Positions 23,541 through 36,295 of a DNA stretch of 64,000 nucleotides are shown in pieces. Below the pieces are notes generated by a model. The model saw only the letters and a program-made list of their open reading frames with translations. It ran no database searches and was not told where the DNA came from. The DNA comes from Schistosoma haematobium (taxonomy: Eukaryota > Platyhelminthes > Trematoda > Strigeidida > Schistosomatidae), in the NCBI RefSeq assembly GCF_000699445.3, contig NC_067196.1:27545116-27609115 (forward strand), read 5' to 3'. The position numbers were made by a program, and so were the translations under genes. Within the stretch, counting starts at the first letter, position 1. Each line of letters opens with the position of its first letter.

Positions 23541-24264
23541 TGTCCTAACTTGGCAGTACTGGGAATCAGTGAAACCCACTGGACTCAAGCTGGACAACAA
23601 AGGTTAAATACAGAAAAGATGCTGCTTTACTCCGGTCACGAAGAGAAAAATGCTCCACACACTCCGGGAGTTGCTCTAATGCTGTTCAAAGTAGCACAAA
23701 ATGCACTTGTAGGACGGAAATCTCACGGGTACAGAATCATTCAAAACAAGGGAGGTGATCACAACGACATTAAAGACCAATTCTATGAGCCGCTACAATC
23801 AATCATGGAGAAGTGCCCAGTAAATGACTTCACCGTTCTGATGGGAGACCTAAACACCATAGTTGGAAAAGACAACACCAGATATGAAGATATCATGGGG
23901 CGACATGGACTGACTGGGAGAGATAAACGAAAATGGGGGAAGATTTGCAAATCTATGTGCATTCAACAAATTGGTCATAGGAGGCACAAAATTTACACAG
24001 AAACGTATACACAAAGCTACATGGATCTCACCGAACCACACTACAGAGAACCAGATAGATCATACTTGCATCAACAAAATATTCAGAAGAACAATAGAAG
24101 ATGTGAGAACCAGGAGAGGAGGTGACAAAGCTTCAGAGCACCACCTAGTTGTGGCCAATTTAAAACTGAAGCTCAAGAAAACTGGACAACTGGACAAACA
24201 CCACTACCAAGGTTCAATACAGCCTTCATTCGAGATACTGACAAATTCAACGAATTCAAGATAA
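23541..24264 (+). pseudogene. RTE endonuclease domain, frameshifted
   Basis: AVLGISETHW holds the catalytic Glu of the endonuclease fold, VLMGDLNTIVG the GDxN block, and, in a second frame from about 23971, ENQIDHTCINK and ASEHHLVVANL. The last block normally reads SDHH; here Glu replaces the catalytic Asp. A short deletion follows HGYRIIQ, a frameshift lies near 23950, and a stop interrupts the linker at about 24483. The domain would nick target DNA in an active element; this copy cannot. Confidence 0.85.
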
Positions 24265-24533
24265 CTCTCAACAACAGGTTCCAAGCCTTACAGGATTTAC
24301 TGAAGGAAGAAGAAACTACTATAGAGGACAACTGGAAAGGTATCAAAGAAGCATTAACTTCAACGTGTCAAGAGGTTCTGGGCCTAAAGAAGCACCATCA
24401 TAAGGAATGGATCTCTATAGAAACACTGGACAGGATCAAAGAAAGGAAGAACAAGAAGACAGCAATTAACAATAGCCGAACATGAGCAGAGAAAGTCCAA
24501 GCACAAGCTGAGTACATAGAAGCAAACAAGCAA

Positions 24534-25817
24534 GTGAAGAAGAGCATTAGAGCCGACAAGCAGAAATACGTGGAAGAATTAGCAACGACGGCGGAAAAAG
24601 CTGAAAGAGAAAGAAATATGAAACAACTTTACGATACAACGAAGAAACTTGCAGGGAGATACAATAAAGCAGAGGGACAATTCGAAGACAAAGAAGGCAG
24701 GCCAGTCAATGAAATTCAAGAACAGCGGAACAGATGGTTGAAGTACTTCGGGGAACTCCTGAATAGGCCAGCTCCGATAAATCCACCGGACATCGAAGCA
24801 GCACATATAGATCTTCCTATAGATGTCAATCCACTACTGTCAATACCAGGGAAAGTATTTAACAGAGTGCTGCTGAACCAGATGAAACACTCAGTAGACG
24901 CCCAACTTCGAGATCAACAAGCTGGATTCCGTAAGGATCAGTCGTGCACAGACCGAATTGCGACACTACGGATCATCGTCGAACAGTCAGTTGAGTGGAA
25001 CTCGTCACTGTACATCAACCTCATTGATTGTGAAAAGGCATTTGATAGTGTAGATAGGAGAACATTATGGAAACTTCTTCGATACTATGGAGTTCCTGAG
25101 ACGATTGTCAACATTATACGGAACTCATACAACGGATTACAGTGCAAGGTCGTGCATGGAGGACAGCCGACAGACGCATTCCAAGGAAGGACTGGAGTCA
25201 GACAAGGCTGTCTACTCTCTCCCTTCCTCTTTCTTCTGGTGGTCGACTGGATTATGAAGACCTCGATATTTGAGAGAAAACACGGCATACAATGGGCAGC
25301 TCAGAATCAATTAGACGATTTGGACTTCGCGGATGTCCTAGCCCTACTATCGCATACACACGAACAGATTCAGATAAAGACAGCCAGCGTAGCAGCAGTC
25401 TATGCATCAGTAGGCCTAAGCATACACAAAGGGAAAACCAAGGTCCTCAAATACAACACGGAGAACAGCAATCCAGTCACATTTGATGGCGAAACTCTGG
25501 AAGATGTAGAATCCTTCACATACCTGGGAAGCATCATCGATGAACAAGGAGGTTCAGATGCAGACGTAAAGGGGAGGATTGGCAAAGCAAGGGCTACGTT
25601 CCCACAATTGAAGAACATATGGAACTCAAAACAACTTTCAACTAATATCAAAGTGAGAATCTTCAATACGAACGTCAAGGCAGTTCTACTGTATGGAGCT
25701 GAAACTTGGAGAACTACAGCAACCATCATCAAGAAGGTGCAAGAATTTATAAATAGCTGTCTACGCAAGATACTTAACATCCATTGGCCGGATACAATCA
25801 GCAACAGCCTTTTGTAG
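24534..25817 (+). pseudogene. RTE reverse transcriptase ORF, long but catalytically broken
   Basis: A 427-codon open frame. Visible blocks are a charged N-terminal helix (residues 1-60), SIPGKVFNRVLLNQMK near 103-118, DQQAGFRKDQSC, YINLIDCEKAFDSVDR (motif A), TGVRQGCLLSPFLFLLV (motif B), LDFADVLALL (motif C) and FTYLGSIIDEQGG. Motif C reads FADV instead of FADD, losing a catalytic Asp. Between DVNPLL and SIPGK the finger segment usual in RTE elements is absent, an in-frame loss of about 70 residues (an estimate from family layout). Past the stop at 25817 the tail continues ([25 protein letters not shown]) to about 26060. Confidence 0.9.
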
Positions 25818-25943
<126 letters not shown>

Positions 25944-26123
25944 TAGCGGGAAAGAGGAAGGCCAAAGAACACATTACGTCGGAAAATAGAATCAGATATG
26001 AAAAGGATAAATCACACCTGGAAAGATCTGGAAAGGATTGCCCAGGACAAGGTTAGATAGAGAGTGCTGGTGAGCGGCCTATGCTCCTTCACGAGGAGTA
26101 ACAGGCGTAAGTAAGTATGTAAG

Positions 26124-26136
26124 TAAAATTACAATC
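26124..26136 (+). repeat. Target-site duplication, right
   Basis: TAAAATTACAATC, identical to 23495-23507. Confidence 0.9.
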
Positions 26137-26232
26137 TCTTAGCATATGGTAGGATAAAAGAAATCAACCGAGAAATATCGAAGAGAATTGTGTTTCTTGA
26201 TTCTCTTAAGTCGGGGATAGTTACGTAGAATA

Positions 26233-27058
26233 ATAATAATAATTTATTTTCAAATAACAGTTAGTTACATGAGGCATGCCAGTTTACAGGCAAGATCAAA
26301 TTGTTACAAATGATACAATATCCACTATAGTAAACTACTTGGCTGGGTTGATAATTTATGAGATATGAATGTAGATGGTTTTAATCAGTATCACAGTTGG
26401 CGCGTTTCATGAAAGTTGCGTTGCGAATGTGCAACTGATGGTCAAGGATAGGCCCATTGAATATAGGAGCTTCTAAAAGTCGCAACCTTATGTCCCTTTG
26501 GAATATCTAAGGCTTTGAGGATGGTTCAGGATGAAATCACCCGTTCCATATCACAAGGGGCAAGTAAAAGAAAGGACGAGAGACAGAGTAGCCAATATTC
26601 ATGAAGGAATGCTTAAGGTATGATTACTCAGTCTAATTTTCTTTTATTAAGGTATTTGTTGAGAAAGAGCATTTTAATAGGTTAAAGAAAATAAGTGTGA
26701 ACAAGGTATGAGTGGACATACAACTGACAAATAGAGGCGATTCAGAAAGGAGCTGAGAGTATGGGATTATGTGTGGTTATAAAATAAAATATAGTGCTAG
26801 AAACAGTATTGTGATATACAATTGGCCATCTTCCTTTTTTATCGAAGCTATTGGAGCCCTTTTCATTTTTTTGTATTATTATTATTTTTTAAGTATCATT
26901 GGGTCTTGAGTAGGCTTCGTATATTAGCAAATTGTCTAGTTTGCTTGTAATAGGATTACTGGGTAGGAAGTGAAACCAATTCAACGTTCGTAACACGATT
27001 TAATGAGGTATTTTGCGTGATAAATCAGCATCAATACCATAAGTTCGTGAAATCCCAC
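26233..27058 (-). mobile_element. Non-LTR-like 3' end with (AAT)n tail, copy 1
   Basis: Read on the minus strand the segment ends in AAAATAAATTATTATTATT, a typical non-LTR tail. Bases 26241-27003 are identical without gaps, by eye, to 58362-59124, after which the match drops abruptly. No clear protein domain survives; weak RT C-terminus-like words on the minus strand are not enough to assign a clade. Confidence 0.6.
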
Positions 27059-27579
27059 TAAACCATACGGAGCCGTAATTAAACAAATTGTTCTGCCCTA
27101 CAGACATGGGTGGATTGAATTTATCTCCCCACCATCATGTTTGCTGGTCAGTAACGCTACCCTCTCTCCTTTTGTGATGTTAGGCTCTCTTACGTTTGTG
27201 GTAAGTATGAATACTGCTTTAACCAAAGCCCATAGTTGGAATACACTGTCTCTACTAGGTCCATGTTACAGGCAAATCAGATAGTTGAAAAGTCTGTTTT
27301 ATGGGTTAGATGTCCATATAGTATATCACACTGCTATGAAAATAACTAGTGGTTTAAAGAAGTAAGGACTAATAGCAAATCAAAAGATATGAGAGGGTAT
27401 AAAATTGTAGAAAAAAAAGATTTCAGGGTAAGACAAATAAAACATTGAGAAACTCACAAGACTTTGTGGCCAAATTTTGAGCTTTGTATGATCGGCCTTA
27501 GTAGATCAGCATCCATAAAATTGAGCTATCTGTCTACTTGCAGTAGAAAAAAGGCATGACTTTAGGAAGAATAATGTAC

Positions 27580-27930
27580 ATTCAACCTGTAGAGATTTGG
27601 GAACTGAAGGCTAGGGTTAGGAGCATAAGGCCATGATTAATAAACAATGAATAATAGGAAAGGATAAGCCATATATTCTGTGATTTGGTTATATTCATAT
27701 TAGTAACAGTCGAACTTGTTATATTCTTGTTCTGTTTAGATACTAGGCGGTCCGTAATAAAGTGCCTCATTGGTGAGCGGGAGTCCAGGGAAATGTTGAG
27801 ACTCTTTGAAGTCTAGAAGTAGGGTTATTAGCTTTTTGAATCTGGTAAACGTATCACAGTTACGGATAGGCATTGGCAGCCTGTTCCACAATAAAATATA
27901 CTGTACTATAAAAAACTTACAACGCATTTG
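27580..27930 (-). mobile_element. Non-LTR retrotransposon C-terminal fragment, minus strand
   Basis: The minus frame 27927-27736 reads RCKFFIVQYILLWNRLPMP and then RNCDTFTRFKKLITLLL, the pattern with which CR1/jockey-type ORF2 proteins end (a WN.LP box followed by a T..FK helix). The 3' sequence runs on to lower coordinates without a clear tail. Only the end of the element is present. Confidence 0.6.
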
Positions 27931-27997
27931 TTTTTTGTGTATCTACTATGATACTAGTACCGCTGTAATAATAGACTTAATCCTAAAGTTGTAGGTT

Positions 27998-28283
27998 TGT
28001 CATGATATAACTGCCTAACAATCATCGATAAATGATGGAGAACACATTCAGGCTGGAGACACATTAGTATATTTAATATGAGTAAAAGGTATATAGCAAG
28101 ATTTAAGGGTAGCCAAGCCTGCAAGGTCTTTTCATGCCATCCGATCAGTTTGAATTAATTGAATTCCTTCTTTCCGCTTTCTCCCTCGTTGTCTTTCTCT
28201 GCGTTAAATATTAAATATCTATTTTCCCAGTTGCCTCATGTTCAGCTTCGAGGATTGTATGATTAGCGCTCAGTGCCACTACA
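27998..28283 (-). mobile_element. LTR of Ty3/gypsy-like element (family L1), second copy
   Basis: Homologous to 20781-21109 in the same orientation, about 286 bp, TG...CA form: minus strand starts TGTAGTGGCACTGAG and ends ATCATGACA. The middle differs by indels, so the two copies are old. Sequence to its right (28284-28790) contains minus-strand LTR-retroelement-like protein words, again the arrangement of a 3' LTR. Confidence 0.65.
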
Positions 28284-28599
28284 AGACTATCTAAATTCTC
28301 CACACCCATGTGTATTTACCAGTTCAACTGTTTCTATGGGACCAGTTACGTGGAGCATGAATTCAGGAAGTCTGTCATCTCATAGGAGAACTCCATCCGT
28401 CTTGGTTGAGCAAAAGACAGGTAAGAGTGGTTACGAGTTCTGTTTTCACCTACGGAGTGAAAATCAAGATGGCTTGAATATAGTTTTTAAGGTCATCCAT
28501 TACGTTCCATCAGATTCACTACATGGTTGATGAGTTTGTCTTTTGAGTACTGCTGGAGCTATTGGAATCCATATTCACAAAAATAACCTTAGCATCCAC

Positions 28600-28790
28600 A
28601 AAAAGTTCACAGCAGTAAATAAATCCCCGAAATAATTATTTCTATAAGTCTTCGGTATTAATGCTGACCTAATTGGTTCTACTGGACACACCCAAGCTGG
28701 AGGCGCTTGATTACGTATCCGCACCAGATCACGGGCGGGTACGCTGTACTACGCATACCTTGCGACTACCAACTAGCTTGGACAAAACGC
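28600..28790 (-). mobile_element. LTR-retrotransposon pol-like fragment, minus strand
   Basis: Related to 16480-16680: the shared order is ARDLVRIRNQAPPAW..PVEP then GDLFT. It lies upstream (minus sense) of the LTR at 27998-28283 and probably belongs to the same degraded element. A 201-codon plus-strand frame that overlaps it from 28673 starts at a TTG and is antisense, so I do not call it. Confidence 0.5.
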
Positions 28791-30483
28791 TTCTCGACAT
28801 ATCGATAGCCTTCCAAATGTATATTCGACCCTCTTCATTTCTGATTTCTGATTTGACTAGGTTGGTGTACTTTGATTACAAAGGTGTTATGTATAAAGGC
28901 GTTGTCTCACTCCGAATACCAGTGGCATTTTTAAGTTTGTACAAAACTCTCACTCTCCTTGCCGCAGATGTGGGAGTTTTGGCTGATCTGTTAGATACTA
29001 CATTTCAAAAATACTCAAACATTTTTCCAGTTTCTTTCACATTTATATTTTCATGTATTCTAAAATATCTGTCTCTTGATTTTTACATCATTACTATAAT
29101 ACTCGCCCTTCACAGAAATACTTCGTTGATTCTTTTAGCATATTATGCAGTGCATTATCTGTTTGATTTTTCAAATAACTACTTTGATTGCTATAATGCC
29201 ATCTCTTCCAATTTCTCAATATTATTTTATAATCACAGTGACATTATACGACTAATAAATAACGTAACTACTTGGTGAGTATTACTTCATTGTTGTAGAT
29301 CATTTATATATTAGTGTAGAGCCACGATGAAGAACTAGTTGAAAATAAATTCCTTCGCGCCATTCGTTCTTTTCACTAAAGGTCGAGATTGGACTTTTTA
29401 CCATAAAGTACATAATTCTACATAATATTGAAGAAATTCCGTTTCATAGAGAACTCCAGTTCTTAGAGGGGATGAGTCTGAAAGGAACTCAGGACTGTAC
29501 GCACCGGCTAGGAAGATTTTGCTAAAATTTGTATGGGTACATCTTCATCTAAAGCTTGTTAACCAATAAATGCTACACAATACATAGTATCGTCTTCATG
29601 GAACGCAATCTGATGAGGCCTTGGAAAGGAAATATTCAAATACATGCAATCCACTTATATCTGCGCACCTAAGAATGGTCCTCTGTATCTATTTTATGGT
29701 TTTGAGATATCGCTGTGGAAAATGGGTGCTGTCTTGTAACTGTTGGGTTGGGGAGGTGATGTCTGAACGAAATCTTGAACTATCACGCGGTGGCAATGAT
29801 ATTCACAGTCGCAAAAAACGATTATGCTTCATGCTGTTCAGTTAAAACCGTTGATTTCGAACCTGTGGAGTAAAGAGGTTGGTTCGTTAAGAAAATATAA
29901 GCAGGTGACTAGCGGGAGTAAAGATAGGAGTGAACTAATGGTCTCAATCGTTTAACTGACAACAGTGGCTGGAGACAAAGAAGTTTAACTATACTAATAA
30001 TTACTAGACCAAAGTTTTACGCCAATAATTCAAACACTCCAGCCGGAATATAATAGGGCCAGAAATGGGCCGTGTGTTTGTTTGGGGACAAAGATGGGAG
30101 AGACTAAGGTCAATTAAGTGGGTAGGTTGTAGAAGTTAAATGTATTCACCGTAGAATATTAAATGAGGTTTATGTTGAACCATGTATTCCCACATATTTT
30201 AACATCACGTACTTCACTGCGTGTCAGGTTTATGGTTGGAACGATAAATAATATTGACGACGAACGGTAGAAATCCAGTAACTCGCTAACTTACATAACA
30301 AATTGCATAGTGAATGAAGGAGTACTTATTCAATAACACAAATAAACTCCGAAGTTATCCACCAAAATTCGAGGTCGAGCCAAATCCCCCTGGAATGTCA
30401 GCTTGTCACCTTGCCTGAAAACTCGTCTACGAAGTTTAATATCGTCAACAAAACGCAATACAATGAGCTAATGCATTGCGTAG
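28791..30483. other. Intergenic, nothing recognised
   Basis: AT-rich, with no domain or exon I can support. May hold further retroelement debris too decayed to identify. Confidence 0.4.
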
Positions 30484-30720
30484 TTCTGATAATCTTATTT
30501 CACTATCGAAATATGTGATTATCCCTTTCATAATCTTTTGAAAAACTAAGGTATATGACATCGAAGTTCCTCTTGCTATTAAGGATGGTTCTCCATCTGC
30601 GCAGTAGGTTGCGAATACAATGGTGAAGCTCGGTGAAACCGTTCTGTTGGGGTGAAAGGAAGTTTGTGAAAAGCAAGTAGTCACGTAGACCGTCGACTAT
30701 CCAGGACCAAATAACATTCA

Positions 30721-31035
30721 CAACTGATTGATCACTTAGTGTTGATCGGTGTCATGTGTAACGAGTCCTTCTTAGTGCAGATCGAATGCTATCGACCACG
30801 TTGCAATGTGGCCACCAATCTAGGTGACCTGGCACTGCGTGCACCACGTTGAGATCAGATGGTAGTTGGAGGTAGTCATCAAGAAACCCTGAACCCGGGT
30901 TTCGTGCTACTTGGCACTAGTCAGAAAGATGTACCTGTGGTCTTGAGGGAACTGATACAACGTGGTCGATAGCACTCGATCTGCACTAAGAAGGACTTGA
31001 CACACATGACCTTGATCACCACCAAGTGATCAGTA
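30721..31035. repeat. Foldback unit inside the CR1-like element
   Basis: Arms of about 80 bp, at roughly 30721-30801 and 30956-31033, are inverted copies at about 88% by eye (GATCACTTAGTGTTGATC against GATCACTTGGTGGTGATC, then TCCTTCTTAGTGCAGATCGA). The loop holds sequence related to the 3' half of the neighbouring SINE (GTGCTACTTGGCACTAGTCAG). The same structure is present, inverted, at 61602-61912. Confidence 0.75.
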
Positions 31036-31072
31036 AATTGTGATTACATCAGTCCTACAGAAGGTTGATCGC

Positions 31073-31240
31073 GGCCCGGACAGCTCAGTGGTATAGTCTC
31101 TGACTATGAAGCTGAGTGACACGGGGTTAAATCCGTCAGGGAGCACCAGTTCCTTCAAGACCACACCTTGCTGACGAGTGCCAAGTAGTACGAAAGCTGG
31201 GTCCAGGGTTTCCTGTTGACTACCCTCAACCACCATTTAA
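31073..31240 (+). repeat. tRNA-related SINE
   Basis: Starts GGCCCGGACAGCTCAGTGG: the stretch CAGCTCAGTGGTATAG (31081-31096) resembles a pol III A box and GGGTTAAATCC (31124-31134) a B box, at tRNA-like spacing. It continues through a non-tRNA body to CAACCACCATTTAATA. It does not fold as a convincing tRNA gene, so I call a tRNA-derived SINE. The antisense strand shows an accidental 68-codon frame, identical in the second copy at 61402-61566. Confidence 0.7.
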
Positions 31241-33950
31241 TACCAAATAACTTTTGAGGGATCTTTTGAGCGAAGTGCTACTGACCAATAAAATCTATGT
31301 TCAGCTTATCGGTCTCATTTGAAGACTGATGTAATGTGGGCCAGATTCCGACTTTCTGGCACAGTGCCTCCTCATAGCCAATGTGAGAACGTCATGCTAA
31401 GCGGTGCTGCCAAGACTGAAGTTTCTTCTCTCAGTATTGCAAAATGAACTATATCCGGGCCGGGAGAACTATGTTTGTATAGGTGTTGCAGTTTCCGCCA
31501 CGCCAAGTCGGCGAACAGGTTAACTACTGAGACTCCTATGGAATCGCAAGTGAAGCTCTCATCGTTATAATTAGTATGGATCTATTGAAATGTCCGAAAT
31601 CACTGTTCTGTCAGAAGTTTGGCAGAGAGGGTTTGTCGTTGTTAGATGGGCCATTCGAACCTAGCAGTTTGGGAACGTTGGTTTTGCGTTGTCGACTGGA
31701 GGCTGCATGACTGTATAAACTTATCGGATCGTAAACAAATCTATGGATTAGTTTTATATGATACTGAAGTCTGTCATCTCTTAATGCCTTTGTGCATTGA
31801 TTCATTGCTTATTTGAATTGCCTGTATGCGTTGTTGTTACCAGTTCATTCGTATTCCACCCAGTACTACCCTTCGCAGCACAGCAAACGAAGAGTACAAT
31901 TCTTGACAAATGCATATTGCTTGTAGTTTCGGAGAACTGTTTGCGGAACTGAATACGTTGTTGCATATAAGATCATTTACTGTAAGAAAATCCGATCATC
32001 ATCCACATCAAATTGAAGGTGAACTTCCCAGTCCACCTTTTATAGGTTGTCCTGTAAAACTTACACATCCAACCGTTTGAAATTCTAACGCCCACTGTTG
32101 ATAAGACTTATTGGCTCACGTTTGCTTATAAGACTGAAGTCTATGACGTCATGATAACTTATATCCAGAGTAGCAGTGATTGAGAGGTTGTCAACTAGGA
32201 ATTCTTCGTTTGTAACTACCTAGTCTAAACACGATTGCCTCTGACTATTTTTCCAACTAGGTGCTGACTTCTCATTTTCAAATAATTTAGGATCTTCATT
32301 GAGGTTGAAGAACGTAGCTTCAGTAGATTTGTCACCTTCAATATACGTACGTTTCGCGAGATTGACTTTAAAAAGATTAAGGTCTCCTAGAATCAGGATA
32401 TGAGAGTATCCGAGACTAGTAGAGCCGGATATTCGATCAAGTATACGATTGTCAAACTCGATGCCAGCAATGAGCTTCCCGTAGATGTCTCCCACTAAAC
32501 ACCTCTAGGTGTTATACAATCTACTGAGCATCATACGAATTCATCGAGATTGGCAGAGTGTACACTTAATGTGCCACCTAGAGAGATTGCAGTAATAGGG
32601 CTGCTCCGACTCCATTCTCGTTTTCCTTTCGTTGTGAAACAAAGACGTTCCGGGCATTGCTAGCTCCTGGTTCGTAACTTGAGAAGATACCGGAGTTTCA
32701 GATATTCCTGTCAGATGAGTATTATTAACACTACTTCGTTTACGCGACTAACCCATTTTATTCGGTAAACTCATGGCGTACATATATAAGCATTTTATGC
32801 TTTCAGTTTGAAACGAGTGAGCTTCCTCATCCTGTTTATCTGAATGAGCCTTGTGTAAATGGACAGGCAGCCTATTTGCACGAGTTTACACGAGGTAATG
32901 GCTCTTATCCCTTCTACGTTTCTTTTCCACGATCTTGACAGCCCACAAGTGGAGTAGTCAATTCCAACTTACTTTTGTGCTTGATCTTTGTTTCATATGG
33001 CTTGTCCGGATGCATGTGCAGTCCGGTTGACGACCGATTTCTGTTCGCATGAAATGCTTCGAAAGTGGCAGTCTCTATATGAGATGTGAAGGTTATTTTC
33101 ATTTAATCAGGGTTTAGAATCCCAATCCTTCTTGGCTAGTCTCACCACTTGTTGAGTCAATATATTCTTGAATCTTACGGACTGCCTTATACATGTTCGC
33201 TAAGGAATAAAAGTGTCTGCGTCATCAGGGTTCATATTTTCTAGCACACCTTGCACATTGATATTTCTCATCCATGGATGTTTCTGAAAAGATTGTGCTC
33301 AGAATATGGCATATCAGGCAGTATTCTTACATCCGCATCTGATTTAAGCAAGTGACTATCCAGCAAAATATCCTATGAGTTGGAAGTGTTAGTGGACTTT
33401 ACACGAAGGAGTCCCGGGTAATTTTGATGCCTTCAATTCCACTGCCAAGTTAGCGGTGTAACTACGAGTGGTTCAAATCTGAAGAGTCCGGGCTTCCTGT
33501 TCAGCGCTTCTCAGTGCATCCCGTCATTTTTGTTTCACAGACTGAGAAGAATGACAGAGCTATCTTTACGGTCCATGATTATGAGAGAATCATCGCGAAC
33601 CGTGATCGTTTTCCTAGGTTTTCGTGTACCTTGAGGTTGGAATCCTTTTAGTTGGGTAGTTTGAATGAATTCCGGATTCTCGCCCTCTTAACTTACTGGT
33701 TGCACAATCTTAGGGATAAGATGCTTGGCCAAAACACTAGCTGATTTGACCACATAACCTGAACTGTTCAGTCTTTTTGATAGTGACACTCTATCCTCCT
33801 TAACTATGTTGGCGGAGGTCTTGTCGCCTACAGAAGTTTGGGGGACCACAGATGCACTTAGGGAGTCTGTGTCGGAAGACCTGAGCTTGACGAGCGTCTA
33901 ACACTGTTGACGTTATGTTGTTGCTGAGCTTCAGCGTGTTCTCACTAGTG

Positions 33951-36295
33951 CTGATGTGTGTTCCATCATTATTACTGGTGTTAAAGACTCCCTTTTCTAT
34001 TTCACTATGCGCCTTTGTATGTCCGTTTCGGGACCGCCTATTTTGGGTTGGCTGACGACAATTTACTTAAAGCTGTCAAGAGAATTATGACTTTATCCAA
34101 CAAATCCTTAGTACCATGTTGCAACTGCTTCATACCCACCTACGATCTGTTTTACTAAGTGTGTTGTAAGCACTTACTATAACATACGTGGATTTCTCAT
34201 TAAACCAACCTTTTCATTTGCATGGGTTCTTCAGGAACACGGTTACATGTGAGTTGTTAGATAAATTCTAACGAGTTGACGACCGTAAAACAAACAAGAA
34301 ACGATACTATTGAAACGGACAAAAATGGATGGTTCAAAAAGCAAGGATATATTAAAACTAGTATTGACATTGAAAACTGTGAAAACCAAATAATAAGCTG
34401 AGGCAAAATCACAGATAAAAGTAAGAGCAATGAGGGTACTTTTGTCAGGCAATCAGGTACACTAATTTTAGGTATTACGACAGATGCATTGAATTAGATT
34501 TACTTGGCGCACTATTTGCTACTGTGCGTTGTGACCGGTTGCGTCCGCTTTTGTTGCGCGCTTTTCAGTCTGCTTGTTCATTCAGTACGTTGTTAAATAT
34601 TATGACGAAAATATGATGAGCTGGGTTATCGTTTTACCTTCTTGAATATTTTTTTTTGTACTTCCTACTTATAGATAGTTCCCTGCTTGTTCACTGCCAG
34701 GTCCGTGTTTTCCAATCACTGACGGAACCTAAAGAGTCAAGTGTTGAGGCCCTTTACATGTGGTATGTCTTGGATTTACTTGTCCTTTACCTAGCTGTAC
34801 CAAGATTGTGCATATAATGTATTCTAACCTGTTTATTCTCACCAGTAGACGTTTTCAGACATAAAACTTCTCGACTACTTTCTATCAAATCCAGTAGTGT
34901 TTGCACGTGGTATCTTGTACTTAGTAATGAAATTCTTTTTTACTTCGTTCGTTTATTCGAGGCCGTTTTAAGGCATTTTTGGCGATGCTTAGGAGGTGAT
35001 TTAGGTCCTTTGGACATGTTAAATTTAAGTTATAAAAGATAGAAATAAACCGCATGATATTCATAAATCCTGTTAACGGTAACGGAATTCCATTCGTTCT
35101 GTGGATTACGTATAATAACCCCCTAGTTTCAATTGCGTTATATAAAAGTTATGTTGTTAGTCGTCTTAGATGTCCGTAAACTCTCTCCACTTCAGCGTAT
35201 GAGTCCAAGCGCTGTATATATATATTGTAGTTGGGCTCGCTGTCAAGTTCCAGGGATCAGTATTGGAAGTTCTTAGTACACGTAAACTTCGCAAAACACA
35301 AGAAAGCTGTGAAAATGGGATGACCTAATCCATTGAGCGAAGTTATCCCCTACTTAAAAATTCCCCCGTGGTATTATTTATCTACTGGTGGGTTTCGAAT
35401 ACATGGTTGCTAAATATCCTAACCTAGAATAGGAACTGTTTCGCATTTGAATTTGTCTTCCGTGAATCTTCGGGCTTCATTACAATGAGCCATGTTTCCG
35501 GAGATTTATGCTCACATATTTTCTAAGACTCATTACCTATGTACTACCCCCTACAGCAGATATCTGAACAATAACTTTGTCCTACCATATACAGGTGACC
35601 ACGTGTTGACTATGAGGTGGGTAAACAAGCCCTTATCATTCGTCATCCCATCTAAGACCTTAGTATCATCATATGGTGTCCTGATTGTTACTGGGATTCA
35701 ATGGTACTCCGTTTATTTACAATTTACTGGGTATTGGAAGATGAACATAACCATAAAAACTGCTATATTACATACTGGTATTTAGCTTTTCAAGCGATGG
35801 ACTCACCTAATTTTATGAACTTATACTCGATCTAGTTTAGATGGTAAACTGTACTATGCAAAGACTTTCTAAATACCATGTTCTGAAATGTAGTTTCGAG
35901 AGGAAACTGAGAATCGTTCTTGTAACCTATGATGATATGTTTCTGAACGAAAATCTTGGGATTGACAAGAAAGTTTGCCAAGTAATTCTTATCAACAGGG
36001 ATTGGTTATAAACTAGAAGTTGCTTATACATTCTGTGTATTTAGGTCGTGAGATATTTGTCAATTAATACATATTTGTCTACTGCCACCGTGCCTGTACT
36101 TGTCTCTGATATCGCCTCCACTTGATTCTGTTGTTTAGTAGTCCTACTGTGTATGACAATCAAGGTATTTTACTTAAAGTTTTGTTAATAAGATTCATAC
36201 GTTCCAGTGACGTATACTGTATTTTGAAGCCTTTCTGAATAATTACCTTCTCAAGACTCAATTTCAAAGATTTTTGCTTGCCACTCAGCACTCGT
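33951..36295. other. Intergenic, nothing recognised
   Basis: No supported gene. Short TTG- or ATG-started frames (for example a 97-codon one near 35492-35785) lack motifs. A TATATATA tract occurs near 35218. Confidence 0.4.

Larger units (their letters stand above)
30484..33950 (-). mobile_element. CR1-like non-LTR retrotransposon, minus strand, with nested insertions
   Basis: In minus-strand order: an ORF1-like basic segment near 33870-33480 (RKPRKTITVRDDS, RKPGLFRFEPLVV), an endonuclease block at 32495-32220 (HILILGDLNLFKVN, SQRQSCLD), a linker (DRLQYHIKLIHRF, KLLGSNGPSNND), and RT finger sequence down to 30484. Between linker and RT lie a tRNA-related SINE (31073-31240) and a foldback unit (30721-31035). 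Frame breaks are frequent. Bases 30689-31738 recur inverted and identical at 60898-61947. Confidence 0.8.

Noticed and set aside
28673..29278. 201-codon plus-strand frame
   Set aside because: Begins at a TTG, has no domain, turns into low-complexity hydrophobic AT-rich codons, and is antisense to LTR-retroelement-like sequence.
31073..31145. Possible functional tRNA gene
   Set aside because: A- and B-box-like stretches are present but acceptor and anticodon stems do not pair well, and the unit continues as a repeat body; better called a SINE.
31030..31236. 68-residue frame found identically in two places (also 61400-61606)
   Set aside because: It is antisense to the SINE and its duplication is explained by the copied 1050-bp tract; no independent support for a protein.
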